A stretch of DNA of 64,000 nt, from contig CBFFRQ010000063.1 in NCBI GenBank assembly GCA_965644315.1, positions 1 through 64,000 of the forward strand, written 5' to 3'. Source of the DNA: Caecitellus pseudoparvulus (Eukaryota; Bigyra: Bicosoecida). Under the pieces are notes generated by a model that saw only the letters and a list, made by a program, of their open reading frames with translations, did not search any database and was not told the origin of the DNA. Positions 32,701-43,607 of this stretch are shown here, in pieces (position 1 is the first letter of the stretch; every line of letters starts with the position of its first letter). Made by a program: the position numbers and the translations under genes.

Positions 32701-34324
32701 CTTCCCCCTTGGGGTCAAACTCCACCCTCACAGTGCCAGATCCTTGGAGGCCTGAAAACAACCCTGGCTTAATGAATGACGACACGTCTGACAGGGTACC
32801 TCGAATCTCCAGTTCGCCGTTCCCGATGTCCAACTGTCTGAACGACCCTTCGTATAAAAGAATGGTGCTGGTTTGCTCCACAGCAACCTCACCCACCGAG
32901 CCTCGAAGTCCAGAGAAGGCGTCGGGGGCAATCTCCAGCGTGGACGTTGGATGCCGGTCGCAGTTGGCTCCAGCAAAGAACGGGGGAGATGAATCATCGT
33001 AGTCCATGCCGAGCCTTAGTCCCACATTCAGAAGCGCCCCTGCAAATGCCCCTGACTCAATGATTGTTGTGTTGGGAAGGTGGAGGCAGCTGGCTCCCCA
33101 CGTCGCTTGGGAGGTGGCGCCAACGTTCAAGATAGAGTCCGTGGAGCCTCCTGGCAGTTCAGCGGCGATCTCGAGCCCAAGAAATGACTCGTCAGGAAAG
33201 GTCGTCTGGCTGAAGCAGGGCACTCTCCACGCTTGAAAGGTTGCTTTGGGGACGAAAGCGCGGGGTTCCACACTCAGACAAGCATATGGCAAGCCATCTT
33301 CGTCAGACAGCTGGCCAACAATGAAGGCCCCTTTACTCACATCCAGTCCACCAAACCCACCTTCCTCGATGTGCCACCGGAAAAAGACACCTTGATGCTG
33401 CGATACAAATCTCAGCTGGGCCTCGATGCTGGTTCCCGAAAACGCGCCGTCGCGGACGACAACTTCATGAAACGCACCACTCGGCAGAGTGTTTGTCGCC
33501 AGCAAAACCATTTCAGCGGAGCTCGGCAAGGTCATGTTTGCAAATGCTCCAGCATCAATGACAGCAAAAGGGGCAATGACCCGGAACAGCGTCGCCGAGC
33601 TTGCAAACGCTAGCTCTGCGAAGGCATTGGCGGGCAACGTGCTGAGCACTGATCCCCCAGACACCTCCAGCACATCAGCCACAACAGTTCCTTCAAGCAA
33701 GTAGCTAGGCAGGGGAGAAGCTGTTGCATGCAAATCCAGTGTCAAGTTGAAGAGGGACATCTTGGCCAGGGCTTGCTCTCGGAGCGTTCCTTGGAAGGGT
33801 CTTGGGAAAGAAAGCGCCGACGAGAACATAGCCCCTTCAAATGCAAGGCTCTTGACGTCAAAGGGGGCCTCTGGGAGTACGATTTCGTGGACAGTAGCAT
33901 CTTTGAACGCTCCAGGGTGGATGGTGGCGAGGTTGATACAACCCTTGAAGCTCAGCACCTCCCCAACCTCCACGCCTCGGAACGAGTGCGTGTCCAAGGT
34001 CGTCAGGCCCTGCGCATCGAAGTCGATGCCCCCTTGGAATGAAACCCCCTGGAAGGCGTCTGCTGCTATTGTGGAGATCGCCGGCGAATTCGCCGCAGAG
34101 CAATCAAGCTTGTCGGCTGAGGCGCCGGGGCAGCCGGAGCAAGTAGATAGGACTCCCGATGAAATGGTGCAGCAGGAGTTGCATGGTTGAACGCCTTGGC
34201 CTAGAGCACTTGCTAGCATGCTCAGAAGAATAAAAACTTGAACTGCATATGGGATGCTTGCCCGGGCGCGGTCCTGGGCGGTGCCGACCTGCCCTGCCTT
34301 GCTGAAACGCCGACCACTGCGCAT
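29723..34324 (-). CDS. Giant BspA-like/GCC2-GCC3 membrane protein, copy 3
   Basis: 1,533 residues from the ATG at 34324, chosen for its signal peptide (AVQVFILLSMLASALGQG); the frame is open to 34441. The Cys cap is PCNSCCTISSGVLSTCSGC. BspA-type repeats run to about residue 690, then Cys-rich GCC2-GCC3 repeats and TM segments at about 1148-1171, 1208-1231 and 1455-1478. Two blocks of near identity with copies 1 and 2 (29915-30724 and 30972-31995) flank a 250-bp stretch around TM1 that is unrelated in DNA and only loosely similar in protein. The C-terminus after TM3 is also different: it lacks the Gly/Ser-rich tail and ends in a Pro/Ser-rich one. It is separated from copies 1 and 2 by the oppositely oriented USP48-like gene. 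Confidence 0.75.
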   Translation of the reverse strand: MRSGRRFSKAGQVGTAQDRARASIPYAVQVFILLSMLASALGQGVQPCNSCCTISSGVLSTCSGCPGASADKLDCSAANSPAISTIAADAFQGVSFQGGIDFDAQGLTTLDTHSFRGVEVGEVLSFKGCINLATIHPGAFKDATVHEIVLPEAPFDVKSLAFEGAMFSSALSFPRPFQGTLREQALAKMSLFNLTLDLHATASPLPSYLLEGTVVADVLEVSGGSVLSTLPANAFAELAFASSATLFRVIAPFAVIDAGAFANMTLPSSAEMVLLATNTLPSGAFHEVVVRDGAFSGTSIEAQLRFVSQHQGVFFRWHIEEGGFGGLDVSKGAFIVGQLSDEDGLPYACLSVEPRAFVPKATFQAWRVPCFSQTTFPDESFLGLEIAAELPGGSTDSILNVGATSQATWGASCLHLPNTTIIESGAFAGALLNVGLRLGMDYDDSSPPFFAGANCDRHPTSTLEIAPDAFSGLRGSVGEVAVEQTSTILLYEGSFRQLDIGNGELEIRGTLSDVSSFIKPGLFSGLQGSGTVRVEFDPKGEVVQFSSSVWDGLTDFAALQIRAEFDMAESVLNFTDLAVGSLDLAIGQLSFDPEDIHFSSWQNVSVANTINLVQFELPKLPAGVLSGVQAGGGLHIMTAKASLGQPISCFPGRAFLSSVSPSTVPFVLEQVGGAGIASDLERNQFPQVCSCPPGEMPVSGGPAPICVLCQVGSACPSGRPRGCPQGTYNDDVGLVSLSGCQGCRAGTYNPFVGTNSAGCLNCPPGTASATQNATSARDCAACAPGTFSSGPGQQQCSLCPLGTFTDAPGQAACSPCPLGTYGTRSGGTNETDACAPCPAGQTTFSAGTPSIASCVPGSTPSTVVCPAGQSPTVRGECEACPLGHVCPDGEAVACPVGTFNNALGQSDAEESCTPCPAGTFNSLPGQTSVSCVPCSPGTASRVEGATSGSACEACAAGSFAALAGASACSPCAQGTYAVRARSVSCEACPVNTYGSGPGGALVSSACLACPEGTDTAGLRGVSGLEGCVETPEEPPAQCGAGEVRDPDNSTQCLEVRCGAGLAPVGGGCVGCPAGTFGVPPSCAQCPRGGLCPGGTASVVLSPGDLRASAPALAAAAEAGAEIEAGGSSAAASENDGTEGANSSALPQATTFTVVGVTAGCALLLPILALALARCFKFLRSAVKFIDAYSLDHFVLDKNVVHKASTVLGGACTISLVAVLCGFLASSLLQYYTANTLVTTRFDPAGSAAQEAGIVTSQWRLDVAAVIDGVQSAGDCPGAQSTVDFTGGGADGVRMPWAVASSVTLQRVEAASGASALACQYAASCSECTLATTLRARLRLPYTAQSVAWAMTTTRASTPATPGQPTKSVLQGSVGASSSQRLRSGEWTLTSTREVLVDTQGGSDATGYLLAFVDQQAGFLDSSAPTSGFVPQLTPVSLQLSVQLSPSVSFITVSELQSLLGLLAALGGLAGATFGMFSFAFRFGELPVQSALSHVGVLGSEDLYVPPGEESGSSAGTVKPMKEAPLASTPPPSE
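29915..31995 (-). repeat. Homogenised 3' cassette, copy 3, in two blocks
   Basis: Block A (29915-30724) and block B (30972-31995) are nearly identical to copies 1 and 2. The TM1 region between them (30725-30971) is diverged. Block A starts abruptly in the codons just after TM3. Block B ends at the same point as copy 1. Confidence 0.8.
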
Positions 34325-34966
34325 GTTCGACGCTAAGCGCGAGAGAAGAAGAGAGGAGCACAGCCTGAGCAAGGGGAATGGGCGAAGTGTAAGCAAGCCA
34401 AATTTTGCGCGGGGAGGGCTGCTCAGTCGTGGGGTCCCCACAATAGATGGGAATGGAAAGGAGGGGCGTACTTGAGCGTTTCACGGATCGACCAGAGGGG
34501 CTCTGACGCATGCGTTCTCCACGAGACACAGACGCAGTGGCAAGGTGGTGGGACACAATTTAGACTAGTGCAAGACATACAGCACGATCTGCCCAACGCA
34601 GTGCACGTACTGCTGGCTGTGCACCGCTTGGCTTGCTCGATTTTGCTGGCCACCAGTTCCCCTCGTCCCTTCGCTCTCCAGCTGCTCTGTCTGCATGCAA
34701 GCGACAACAAGGCGGCTTAGCTGGCTGGAATAGCAATGAAATTGTGCATCATGTAGCGCTGAAGTAGCCTGGCGTTCGGTCGAGCTCATTTGTCGGTGAA
34801 GTGCTGCTGCTCGTCCACCGGTGCTGGTGCAAGCACTGACCTGACCACCCCTCGTATCCCCAACCGCGCGCCTCGCCAATCCCAGGGGCTCACGAAACCC
34901 ACCGACTCGCCCCAGCGCGGACCTTGCGCCAAAGATTGACTCGGGGATTCTCAGACACGGCAGTGC
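34325..34966. other. Intergenic region, nothing recognised
   Basis: About 640 bases between receptor copy 3 and SelO, both on the minus strand. It should hold the copy 3 promoter and the SelO 3' region. The middle (34560-34790) is less GC-rich. One isolated ACTAGTGC occurs near 34565 but there is no array. Confidence 0.4.
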
Positions 34967-37168
34967 TCAGGATGAGCAGCTGAGGGCCTCCGCTCCGCCT
35001 GCGCTGGTCAGCTCGAAACCCGGCAGCTTGTACAGATCACCATCCAAGGCGGGCAAGACTGCCATCGCGTCGTCTTCATCAGCCGCCAGCCAGCCAGTGG
35101 CGCCTGACCACGTGCTGGGGTGTTCCACAGGCTTGTCACACCACCTCGCATGCTGCTGCTGGTCACGTGGCTGTGAGAAGGATCCCTCCGGTGAGGGAGG
35201 CACCACGCGCACACCCTGCGTGCCTGGCAAAGCGGCAAGCAAGGCCGTCAACTCCGTTGCATGTCTGCTTGCCTCCAGCTCCGCGATGCAGGCTTGCAGT
35301 TGGTAGTTTCGGGGAACCCTGGGAGGGCTCCAGCGACTTCCAGTCCTTTCCTCCACTGGTGACAGCCAGGGACATAGCCTTGCCACAAATGGCTGTCCAT
35401 CTGAAGCCCTGCCAGTGCCTGGGCGCGACGTGTCGTGGAGACTCTTGTCCTGGCGCTTGTGCAGCCGCTGTAGCACCTGCAGCCAGCCATCTTCGGAGAG
35501 TGGGTGAGACTGGCGACTCGCAAGCGCTTGAAGTGTCTCCTGGGCAGGGACCTGTTGTCCCAGCACCTCCCAAGTGTTGGTCCAATCGCATTCATCTCGG
35601 TGCATGAGCAGGAAGACATCTTGCAACAGGCCTGCATCACCGGGCTCGTGGGTGGGCGGTCTGCCCCACGGCGCTTCCAGCCAGGCCTTGGGATCTGGCA
35701 GCGGGCCCTGCCACGCCCCCACCGCCATCTTGCTGCCAAAGACAATGGCGGCAGCCTCACGGAAATGAGGCAAGGGGTCCACGGCGTCCAGCAGACTTTG
35801 AGCGAGCTCCCTCTGACTGTCAGTGAGCCCGGTCCCTCCCCCCGAGACACCCCTCCCGCTTTCATCCACAACGTGAAACAGACACCCTGCAAGGCGAGCC
35901 AAGTTCCACGCGAGAGCAAGGGGCTGGTTCATGAAGCAGTACCTGGAGCCGGGGTCTGAGGTGTTGGGGGTGTACATCGGGTCGAACCTGCGGAAAGCGG
36001 CAGAGGAGCGGTGTGGGGCAGGAACCAATCTGGTCGAACACATGCACAGCGCGCACCTTTCCATGAAGCCATAAGGCCCGTAATCCAGTGTTATTCCAGC
36101 CAAACTCGTGTTGTCGGTGTTCAGGACGCCGTGGACAAAGCCGATCCCGTGCCAGGCAGCGGCCAGCGCCCCAGTCTGCGCGCCCAACACCTGCAGCCAA
36201 GCTTTCAAGAACTCCAGTCGGTGCTGCGCAGTAGTGGTGTCACTGGCATCTATTGAATGCCCAGCCAGTGCCCCTCCCTTGCTGGACCGTGCATAGAGCG
36301 CATACGCCTCTGCCAAGGGTGCCAGGGCATCGACTTCGGGCGCCTGCTCCACATCAGCCTCGCTCTGGGTGGCGATGCCCAGTGTGTGACGCGTGGAGAA
36401 CTCCACATACTGCATGGCCAGGTCAAAGGCGCCATTCACCACCGCCCACTCCACACTCCCCACGCGCAGCAGGCCAGCCCCGGGGGCGGAGCGGCACAGT
36501 ATCGCGCCGGGCTCCAGGCGAAGGTGGCCGCTGTAGTGCACGTCACGCAGGACGCCTTGCCCCGTGGTGGCCAAGGTTAAGCCTCGATTCGTGGGGATGC
36601 CTTGCCCGTGCATGAACTCACTGGCAACGAACTCACGCAGCGAACTGCGGAGCACGGCACGCCCGTCAGCTGACCGGCTGAAGGGCGTCGGTCCCGCGCC
36701 CTTGAGCTGCAGCTCCACCGTGCCACGGCCCACCTGCACTTCTCCGATGCCCATGGCTCGGCCGTCGCCCAGCTGCCGCGCCCAGTGGCCGAATTGGTGC
36801 CCCCCATACACGTGGGCGTAGCCGTGCGGGACGTGCCCGGTGCCAGGCAGGCAATCAGCCTGTGCTGCTCCACACAGCACAGAGCGCACAGAGGGCAGCA
36901 GATGCCCCGCTGCGTCACAAAGCTGCAATTCATGCGCGAGGTCTTCAGACCAAGCTAGCAACTCAGGGGCGGGGGACAGCTGAGCCTGTGTCAGCGTGCC
37001 AGCGCTCCCGATGACGTGGCGCCGAGACGAGTCGGAAGCATCCCCAGCCTGCCAAGGGAGTTGCTGCAAGAAGGTATTGTTCCATGTAGGTGCGGTGTGA
37101 CACCACCGCGCGAGCAGGCGCGACACCTGGAAGGAGTTCTGGGGGGCGACAGTTCGCTGGAGTGCCAT
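34967..37168 (-). CDS. SELENOO: SelO/YdiU protein adenylyltransferase, Cys form
   Basis: SelO is a pseudokinase-fold enzyme that transfers AMP to proteins in redox control; in eukaryotes it is mitochondrial. Two exons (37168-36057 and 35987-34967) give 710 residues. The 69-bp intron 35988-36056 (GTGCGC donor, CCGCAG acceptor) is in frame without a stop. Removing it restores YGFMER|FDPMYTPN, which aligns with family members. Family motifs: YGGHQFGHWARQLGDGRA, GVLNTDNTSLAGITLDYGP and NQPLALAWNLARLA. The N-terminus (residues 1-35, Arg-rich with LARWCHTAPTW) looks like a mitochondrial presequence. The C-terminus is LSCSS: Cys stands where human SELENOO has selenocysteine, as in E. coli YdiU. No UGA recoding is needed. 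Confidence 0.92.
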   Translation of the reverse strand: MALQRTVAPQNSFQVSRLLARWCHTAPTWNNTFLQQLPWQAGDASDSSRRHVIGSAGTLTQAQLSPAPELLAWSEDLAHELQLCDAAGHLLPSVRSVLCGAAQADCLPGTGHVPHGYAHVYGGHQFGHWARQLGDGRAMGIGEVQVGRGTVELQLKGAGPTPFSRSADGRAVLRSSLREFVASEFMHGQGIPTNRGLTLATTGQGVLRDVHYSGHLRLEPGAILCRSAPGAGLLRVGSVEWAVVNGAFDLAMQYVEFSTRHTLGIATQSEADVEQAPEVDALAPLAEAYALYARSSKGGALAGHSIDASDTTTAQHRLEFLKAWLQVLGAQTGALAAAWHGIGFVHGVLNTDNTSLAGITLDYGPYGFMERCALCMCSTRLVPAPHRSSAAFRRFDPMYTPNTSDPGSRYCFMNQPLALAWNLARLAGCLFHVVDESGRGVSGGGTGLTDSQRELAQSLLDAVDPLPHFREAAAIVFGSKMAVGAWQGPLPDPKAWLEAPWGRPPTHEPGDAGLLQDVFLLMHRDECDWTNTWEVLGQQVPAQETLQALASRQSHPLSEDGWLQVLQRLHKRQDKSLHDTSRPGTGRASDGQPFVARLCPWLSPVEERTGSRWSPPRVPRNYQLQACIAELEASRHATELTALLAALPGTQGVRVVPPSPEGSFSQPRDQQQHARWCDKPVEHPSTWSGATGWLAADEDDAMAVLPALDGDLYKLPGFELTSAGGAEALSCSS

Positions 37169-37387
37169 TGCAACGCAAGCGAAACGGTAGCGACGACGCC
37201 CTGTGAGCCGCCACTACTTTGCGGGGCCGCCCGTGCAGCAAGTAGTGTTGCTATCGGAAGGAACGCGGACGATTGAATTTGACCTTGTGTGATCAGTCGA
37301 GGACGCTCCCCCCTCGCTGCGACACTGCCCACTGCAACCGTGACAGCGCTCGGCGCGATGATGTGCGCTTGACTGGCTCGGCCCGGC

Positions 37388-40300
37388 TCACCTGCGCCCT
37401 GCCAACGGGCGCAAACCGGAGCCGCCACGCACCATGACGCCCAACCTCTCGCCTCCAGACTGCACTTTGCCTGCTGCCGGCTGAATGTTGACGTAGGGCG
37501 TGCCTGGGCCAGACGGCGCCACTCCCGGCGGAGTTGGCCCTGACCAGCCTGCGACCGACTCCAGCCGCAGCTCCCGGTGCGAGATGGGGCGCTCATCAGA
37601 ATCACTGTCGTGGGGCATGACAGGTGGTCGCTCAGCGATGTCGTACATGTGTACTTCGTCGTGCTCTCGCTGGCGTGCCTCGGCCAGCCGCGTTCGGCGG
37701 CGTGCACTCGCCTGCGCCTTGCCAAAAGCACTCTGCAGGGTGCCGAAATCGCGCCGCGCCTGCGTGCTGGTCGCTGGGCCCGCGGACGAGGAAGAAAAGG
37801 CGGATTCTTTGTCTGCCCCTCGTCGCCTGCTGTTGCCAGAGACGCTGGGCAGGCTGCCAGCGGACGCCTGCAGGAAAGCGATGCTGTCACCGCCAGCGCC
37901 GGTGTCGTCCACAGCTCGAACCTGCAGCTGCGGCCCTGCGCCCCCCGCCAGCCGCCGCCCGCCCCCTGAAAAACTCCCAGTGCGCGTCAGAGGTCCTGGT
38001 TGAGACGGGGGCACCGCCAGTGTGGCCCGCCCGCCATCACCGACGAGCTCCATCCCGTCACCATCGCGACGCGACCTGCTCGACGGCGAGAAGATGGCAT
38101 GTGTGCGGGACGCCAGGGACTCGGCAGAAGCCATCAGCTGGGCCGCTGCCTCCTGATCCCAGCCGTGCTTGGCTTCCTCCTGCCCCTCGTGGCGCTGCCT
38201 GCGCACTCCTCGCGCAGGTTCCTGCTGGCGATACTCTGGCAACGTCGCCTGGCTGCCCATGAACTCGCCGACAGAGGCGCCTTCCCCTTCGCTGGCAGAC
38301 TCCCCCGTGTAGTCTGCTGGCTTCAACTGCATGCTGCGGCCGGGGGAAGGGGCATACGTGCGCGGCGATGCCGGTGGTGGCGATGCGGAAGGACTGCCGT
38401 GCCCAGGCAAGGGACCCCAAGCCTCTGCCTCGGCCAGGACGCGCATCGCGTACTCAGGTGTAATACCACACTCCTTTTGTGCCTTGAGGATACATGCTTG
38501 GGCCTCTTCCAGCGCAGCGTCTGCGTTCTGGCGCGCCTGCAGCCCCTCCTCCAGCAAACCCCGGGCGTTCTGCGCGAAGTATTCGTCCAAAGCCGCGCGC
38601 TGCCCCACAGGGTCGTATCCTAACGCAAGCACTTCATGCACAAACAGCGCTGTCTGAGGGTCTGGTCCTTTCGAGATGAAACCGGGCCTGGAAGCAGACA
38701 TCGCCTTGGGCCGTTGCGGCGCGGCGGGCAGCCCAGCCGACAAACGCGCAGCGCCTCCAGTGTCACTGGGCGGCGCAGGGCGGGATGCCCCGTCACCACC
38801 CCACGCCTGAGCTGCAGGTGGACCCAAAAAGGGCTGCTGCTGATCACCGGTGTGCCTGCTTCGCGGTGCGGCTGTCGCGGCACGCTGCTGGTGCTGACGC
38901 GCAGCCACAGCCACACCTGAGTGCATGTCCAGTGCGCCGATGCCAGGTGGCACACCAGACAAAATGGACGACACACTGTAGTTGCCCAGCAGACCGCGGC
39001 TTTCTGAGGCAGCGCTGGCCATGGAGCCAGGTGGCGCTGTGTGCCCCCTGCGCAGGGCGGTGTCTGGCTGGCGAGGCTGGTGTTCCTCGTCTGCCTCCCC
39101 CCACTCGGACCGCAGTGCGCCGACGTCCACCACGACTCCCGCTGCCATGCGCAACATGCCATCCCCGTCCTCCACCTGCTCACTGGTCCCCTGCGCAGAC
39201 GCATCTGCAGCATCGCCGGTGCGCAGAGGCAGGGCTGCCTGCCCCGCCTTGGCCTTCGCGAACTTAAACGCCGGTGCATGCCGCTCCTTGATGGCAGGTG
39301 GGCCCATGTATGGCTGAAAACTGTCCACGCTGTCAGCCTCGCCGAGTCCATCGTCCCCCTCCCCGCCGGTGTCCCCAGCCTCACTGCCGCCGCCGTCCTG
39401 AGACGCAGGGTCGGCAGCTGCGACACGGCGCATGCGGGGCTGGGGCTTGAGCTTGCCTGAGGCGGTCACCGTGACGCGGTGCAAGCGCGCTGCGCCTTCA
39501 AAGTCTCGCTGCAGTGTGGTGGCCATACGGGCCTCCATGGGGGGGGGCGCCTCCTCTTGCTCCGGGTGGCTCGTGGACAGGCGCGTGGCCAGGTTGGCGG
39601 CCCGCTGGAAGTGCCGCACGCACTGGATGGGGTGGCCACAGTGCTCCAACTGCACCGCCAGCGCGTGGTACGCCATGCACAGCGTGATGTGCCGCCCCGT
39701 CACCGTGCGCTTGGCGCCTTCCAGTGCCGTCTCCACCTGGCTGCGCTTGGGTTGCCAGCCAGGCGCCACGGCGGCCGCCTCTCCCCCCACGCCCGTCCCC
39801 CACAACCCCAGTGCCACCTGCAGCTCATCGTCGCCCACCTCCGCCTCCTCGCCACTCTTCTCTCGGTCCATGGACAGGAGCTGCGCCTGCAGGCTGGCCA
39901 CCAGGCCCCGCGCACCACGCAGTTCTCGCCGGCACTCCATCACGGCGCTCTGAGCGGCCATGAGGGCAGGGCCGTGGCGCCCCGCAGTGGACTGGATGGC
40001 CGCCAGGTTCAGCTGCGTCTGTGTGAGGGGGGCCATGGACGGCGGCGCGGGGGGCACGGGCGGTGGCGGGGGGATGAACGGCAGGGAAGGCGGGACGGGG
40101 CGGGGCCCCAGCCCCTCCACCGGGTTCACCGCCTGTGCCTCCCGGAGGGCCTTGGACAGGTCGGTCGCGTCTGTGCTGTACTGGGTGTCAGCTGACACGT
40201 CTGACACGGACCGCATGTCGGGGGGGTCGGGCGCCGTGAACAGCGGCAGGGCCGGGCTGGGCGGCAGAGGGTACAGCTCGGCCCCCGTGTGGTCATCAGC

Positions 40301-43300
40301 AGCCAGGGCCCGCACCTCAGACCCCACAGACTCCACACTGGAGTCGTCCCCCTCCCCGTCGCTCTCCTCCACCGCCAGCGCCGCCTCTGCAGCCGCCTTG
40401 GCCCGCACCCAGTCCTGCACACGGGTGATGTACCCCAACAGGGCTTCCTTCCGTGGGCGCCAGCCGTACCCCAGCTGCAGCTTGCCGATGCGAGGGGGCC
40501 GCAGGGGGCCGCTGGCCCCGCCACTCTGCTCGGCGTGCAGCGTCTCGCCGTCACTCTCTGCGCCGGAGGCATGGTCGGCCTCTCCACCTGCTCGTGCGCG
40601 TGCGGCTGTCGCCTCCCAGTCCGGCGGCAGGGCCAACCCTGCCGCCCGGATGTTGAACCACTTCGCCTCCTCCACAGCGTGCAACTTGTCCAGCTTGCTG
40701 CGCTTGCCAGCCTCCACGAAGGACGTGCCCTGCATGATGCAGCCCAGCATCAAGGAGCGCAACTTCACACGCACCAGGCCCACAGCATCGTCTCCCCCTG
40801 CACCCGTGCCCGTGGACACGGAGGACGCCGGGCGTGCCCCTGCAGAGCCCTCTGTCAATGCGCTGGCGGGTCGACCAGCTGCGCCCGGCGCCACACTCGA
40901 CCCCGCTGTGCCTGCACGAGCCTCACTGTCGTACAGGCGCAGCTCCAGCACGGCTTCGTCGATGAACCCGGTGGGGATGTCGATCTCCAGCACTTCGTTC
41001 CAGATGGGCTTGTTCGAATTCCGCACGATCTTCGTGCGCGCCACACAGTCCCCCACCCGAGCAACCAAGTACGTGTGCTGCAAGTCGTGGTCCACTGTGC
41101 CAGGCGGATACGCAAGCTTCCGAGCCTGGTGCACCAGTACCTTGAGCATGCCGGCAGAAGGAGCAGGTGGTGGCGCTGCCGTCAGGGTTTTGATCATGTA
41201 CGCGTCAAGCCCCCCCGGGCCCAGCTTTGTCAGCGGCACGCCAGACAGGTACTCGTACCCGGGCACAGGCTGCCCATCTGGGCCACGTCCGCCGGCTGCC
41301 TCCACTGCCGCACGAAACAGGACCCCCCCCAGCACTTCTGGGTCTGGCTTCCAGCCGTACCCACACTCCAGTTGCGCGGCAGCGAAGGTAGCCCCCTTGC
41401 CGACGGTCGGGTCGCGCGACGTGCGCACTGCAGTGCCTGATGCCAGGCGGGCTTCGGAGGAGCTGGTGTCCATCAACGCTGCTAGCTCTGCGTCGTCCTC
41501 ATCCTGCTTGTACTGGCGGGCCAGGCTGAGCCACGCAAGGGCTGTTGTGGCGTTCACAGCGTGGCCCACACCCACTGTCTGGTCATAGGGTTGCACCTTG
41601 GCCACGTCAATTGCCTTGTCCACTGCCCGCGACACGATGGAACGAAGGGACACAGACGCCTTGCCCAGCACCAAGTCCTTCTCGGGGGGAGGGGGTGTGG
41701 AGGGCGCCACAACGGCCCGTGTGTCTGCCGAGTCAGCCAGGCTACTGCCGCCTTGCCCCGCCACCGGCTCAAACTCCGTGCGGCACAACAGGGTGACGTG
41801 CAGGTGCTGGGCGGCGTTCAGGCCAGAGTGCAGCTTCAGCTCCACCACCTGCTTCCACTTGGCGCCGTACACGCTCATGTCCAGCTCCTCAGCCCAGCGA
41901 CCCCGCAGTGCCTCCCGACTGTACGCACCCGGCATGGGCCGCAGATGGGGGTCTGGCTTGGCACGCCTGGCAGTGGTGACTGTCACGACGTCGCCCACAC
42001 GAGCTTGCACGTACAGGTAGGGCACGCGCCTGAAGCCAGGCACATGGGCGGGGCGGGTGATGGGCGGCTGCACCCGCCGACACGCCTTCACAAGCACTTT
42101 CACCGTGCCAGAGAGGGGCAGGCTGCCGGCCACCAGGCGCAGCAGCCCCGCCGAGTCGCCCTCTTTGACCCTGGGCAGGGTGGGGTCGCGTTTCCACAGA
42201 CACCGTGCCGCCTCCACCACCTGGCCGTCTGCCAGTGGGTTCACCAGCGCAAACTTCGCCGACCTGTCCCCCTCGGCTGCTCGGCGCAGGGGACTGCGAG
42301 CCAGCTCCTCCAGCCGGGCCTGGCGCGCAGCTTCGCGGCGCTGGGCCTTGCGTTCCAGGTGCGCCTCCCGCTCCTGCACTGCCTGGCGTGCCTGTGCCTT
42401 GCGGGCATCCCACATTTCCGCCTCCGCCTCCGCCGCCCCTACGGCGTGGGCGTGCTTGGCGAGCAGCTCCTGCCGCCGTGCAGCCACAGCCTCGCGCTCC
42501 TGGCGCCACTGTACAACTGCCTGGCCGTGCCGCAGGGCGCTGCTGGCCAGGTCCTCCAGTTGCATCAGACGCCGCTCGCGCCGCTGGGCCGAGCGCTGGG
42601 CGCGCGAGCGCTGCTCAGCGAGAATGCGCTGCACGGTGCTTCGCACGGCAGCCTCGCGGGAAGCGACGGCGTCGTCCCACGCAGCTTGTTCGCCGGCGAT
42701 GGAGGCCATGGCCGCGTCGTACGTCGCCCGGTCTGTGCGCGTGGAGCGCTCCCACTCGTTGTAAGCCGCCATGGCGGTGGCGTGCTGGGCGCCCCACTGG
42801 GCCACCTCCTCATTGTACATGCCGGCAGCGGCTCGCACCATGCGCAAGACAGCCACGGCCTTGCGTCCATTGCCCACGCGGGACTGGATGGCGGCGTAGT
42901 TGTTCAGGGTCAGCACACGCAGTGGGGCTGTGAAGGACTCCGGTAGGGGGCTGTGAGGGCCGGGGACCGGGTGCCGACTGGGGTAGGCGGCGGGGTCCCG
43001 GGAGACGAGGGGGGTGGCTGGCTCCTGCAGGCCGCCTGGCACGCCTCCCAGCCCGCCTGCCACCAGCTCCGCCTCGAACACGTCGGCAATGGGCTCGCCC
43101 TCCAGCCAGTGCAGGGCTCGCCCGAGCAGCTGAGAGGGCTCTCGAGCCACCTGTTTGCCGCCCTTGAAAGGCCAGGTCATGGCGGCATTGTTGCAGCACT
43201 CCACGACGGCTTGGATGGCTCGACGCGTGTCGGGGTGCTGTGAGGGCGGGGCCAGGTGAGGGGGAGGTGCGGCCAGAGGCAGCCGTTTCGCGTGTCGCGG

Positions 43301-43607
43301 CGACGCACCTGACTTCCCAGCAGCACTGCGCGAATGAGGGCCACTTCCTCGCGCGTTTTCACGGCCTGTGCAGAGGTGCAGGGCATGGTGCATGATGTCG
43401 TCCGCGCAGCGGCCATTCCCTCGCTCCCCCCCTCACCTTCACCGCTGCCTTGCCGGCTGCAGCGCCGGCAGAGTTGGCCATGAGCTCTGCACGCAGCTCG
43501 GCATGCCGCTGCCGAAGGGAGCCTACGCTCTCCCGCAGCACCTCGTCATCGTCTGCAAGTGTGTCCAACGCGCCGCCTTGCTCACTTTGCCTGCTCTGCG
43601 TCGCCAT
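37388..43607 (-). CDS. Large C2/TPR/coiled-coil protein
   Basis: Three exons (43607-43437, 43365-43309, 43237-37388; both introns 71 bp, phase 0) give 2,025 residues. Residues about 15-40 form a charged coil. Two TPR-like regions (LNNYAAIQSRVGNGRKAV, near 42860-42910; LNLAAIQSTAGRHGPALMA, near 39960-40010) are repeated versions of each other. A long Arg/Glu/Ala coiled coil lies at about residues 220-420. Two C2-like domains follow, one from GTVKVLVKACRRV and one from GMLKVLVHQARKLAYPPGTVD, the second with TKIVRNSNKPIWNEVLEIDI. The last third is low-complexity. C2 plus TPR suggests a membrane- or cilium-associated scaffold, but no ortholog is recognised. The stop coincides with a possible donor (GCAG|GTGAGC), so a short extra 3' exon is possible. 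Confidence 0.7.

Noticed and set aside
34560-34575. Isolated ACTAGTGC as another transposon end
   Set aside because: A single motif with no array, no coding remnant and no inverted partner.
34967-34990. Selenocysteine codon in SelO
   Set aside because: The C-terminus already reads CSS with Cys at the Sec position and a normal stop; no recoding or SECIS is required.
39960-41588. 542-codon plus-strand ORF opposite the C2/TPR gene
   Set aside because: Antisense shadow of a GC-rich coding region; the minus strand has the C2 and TPR domains.
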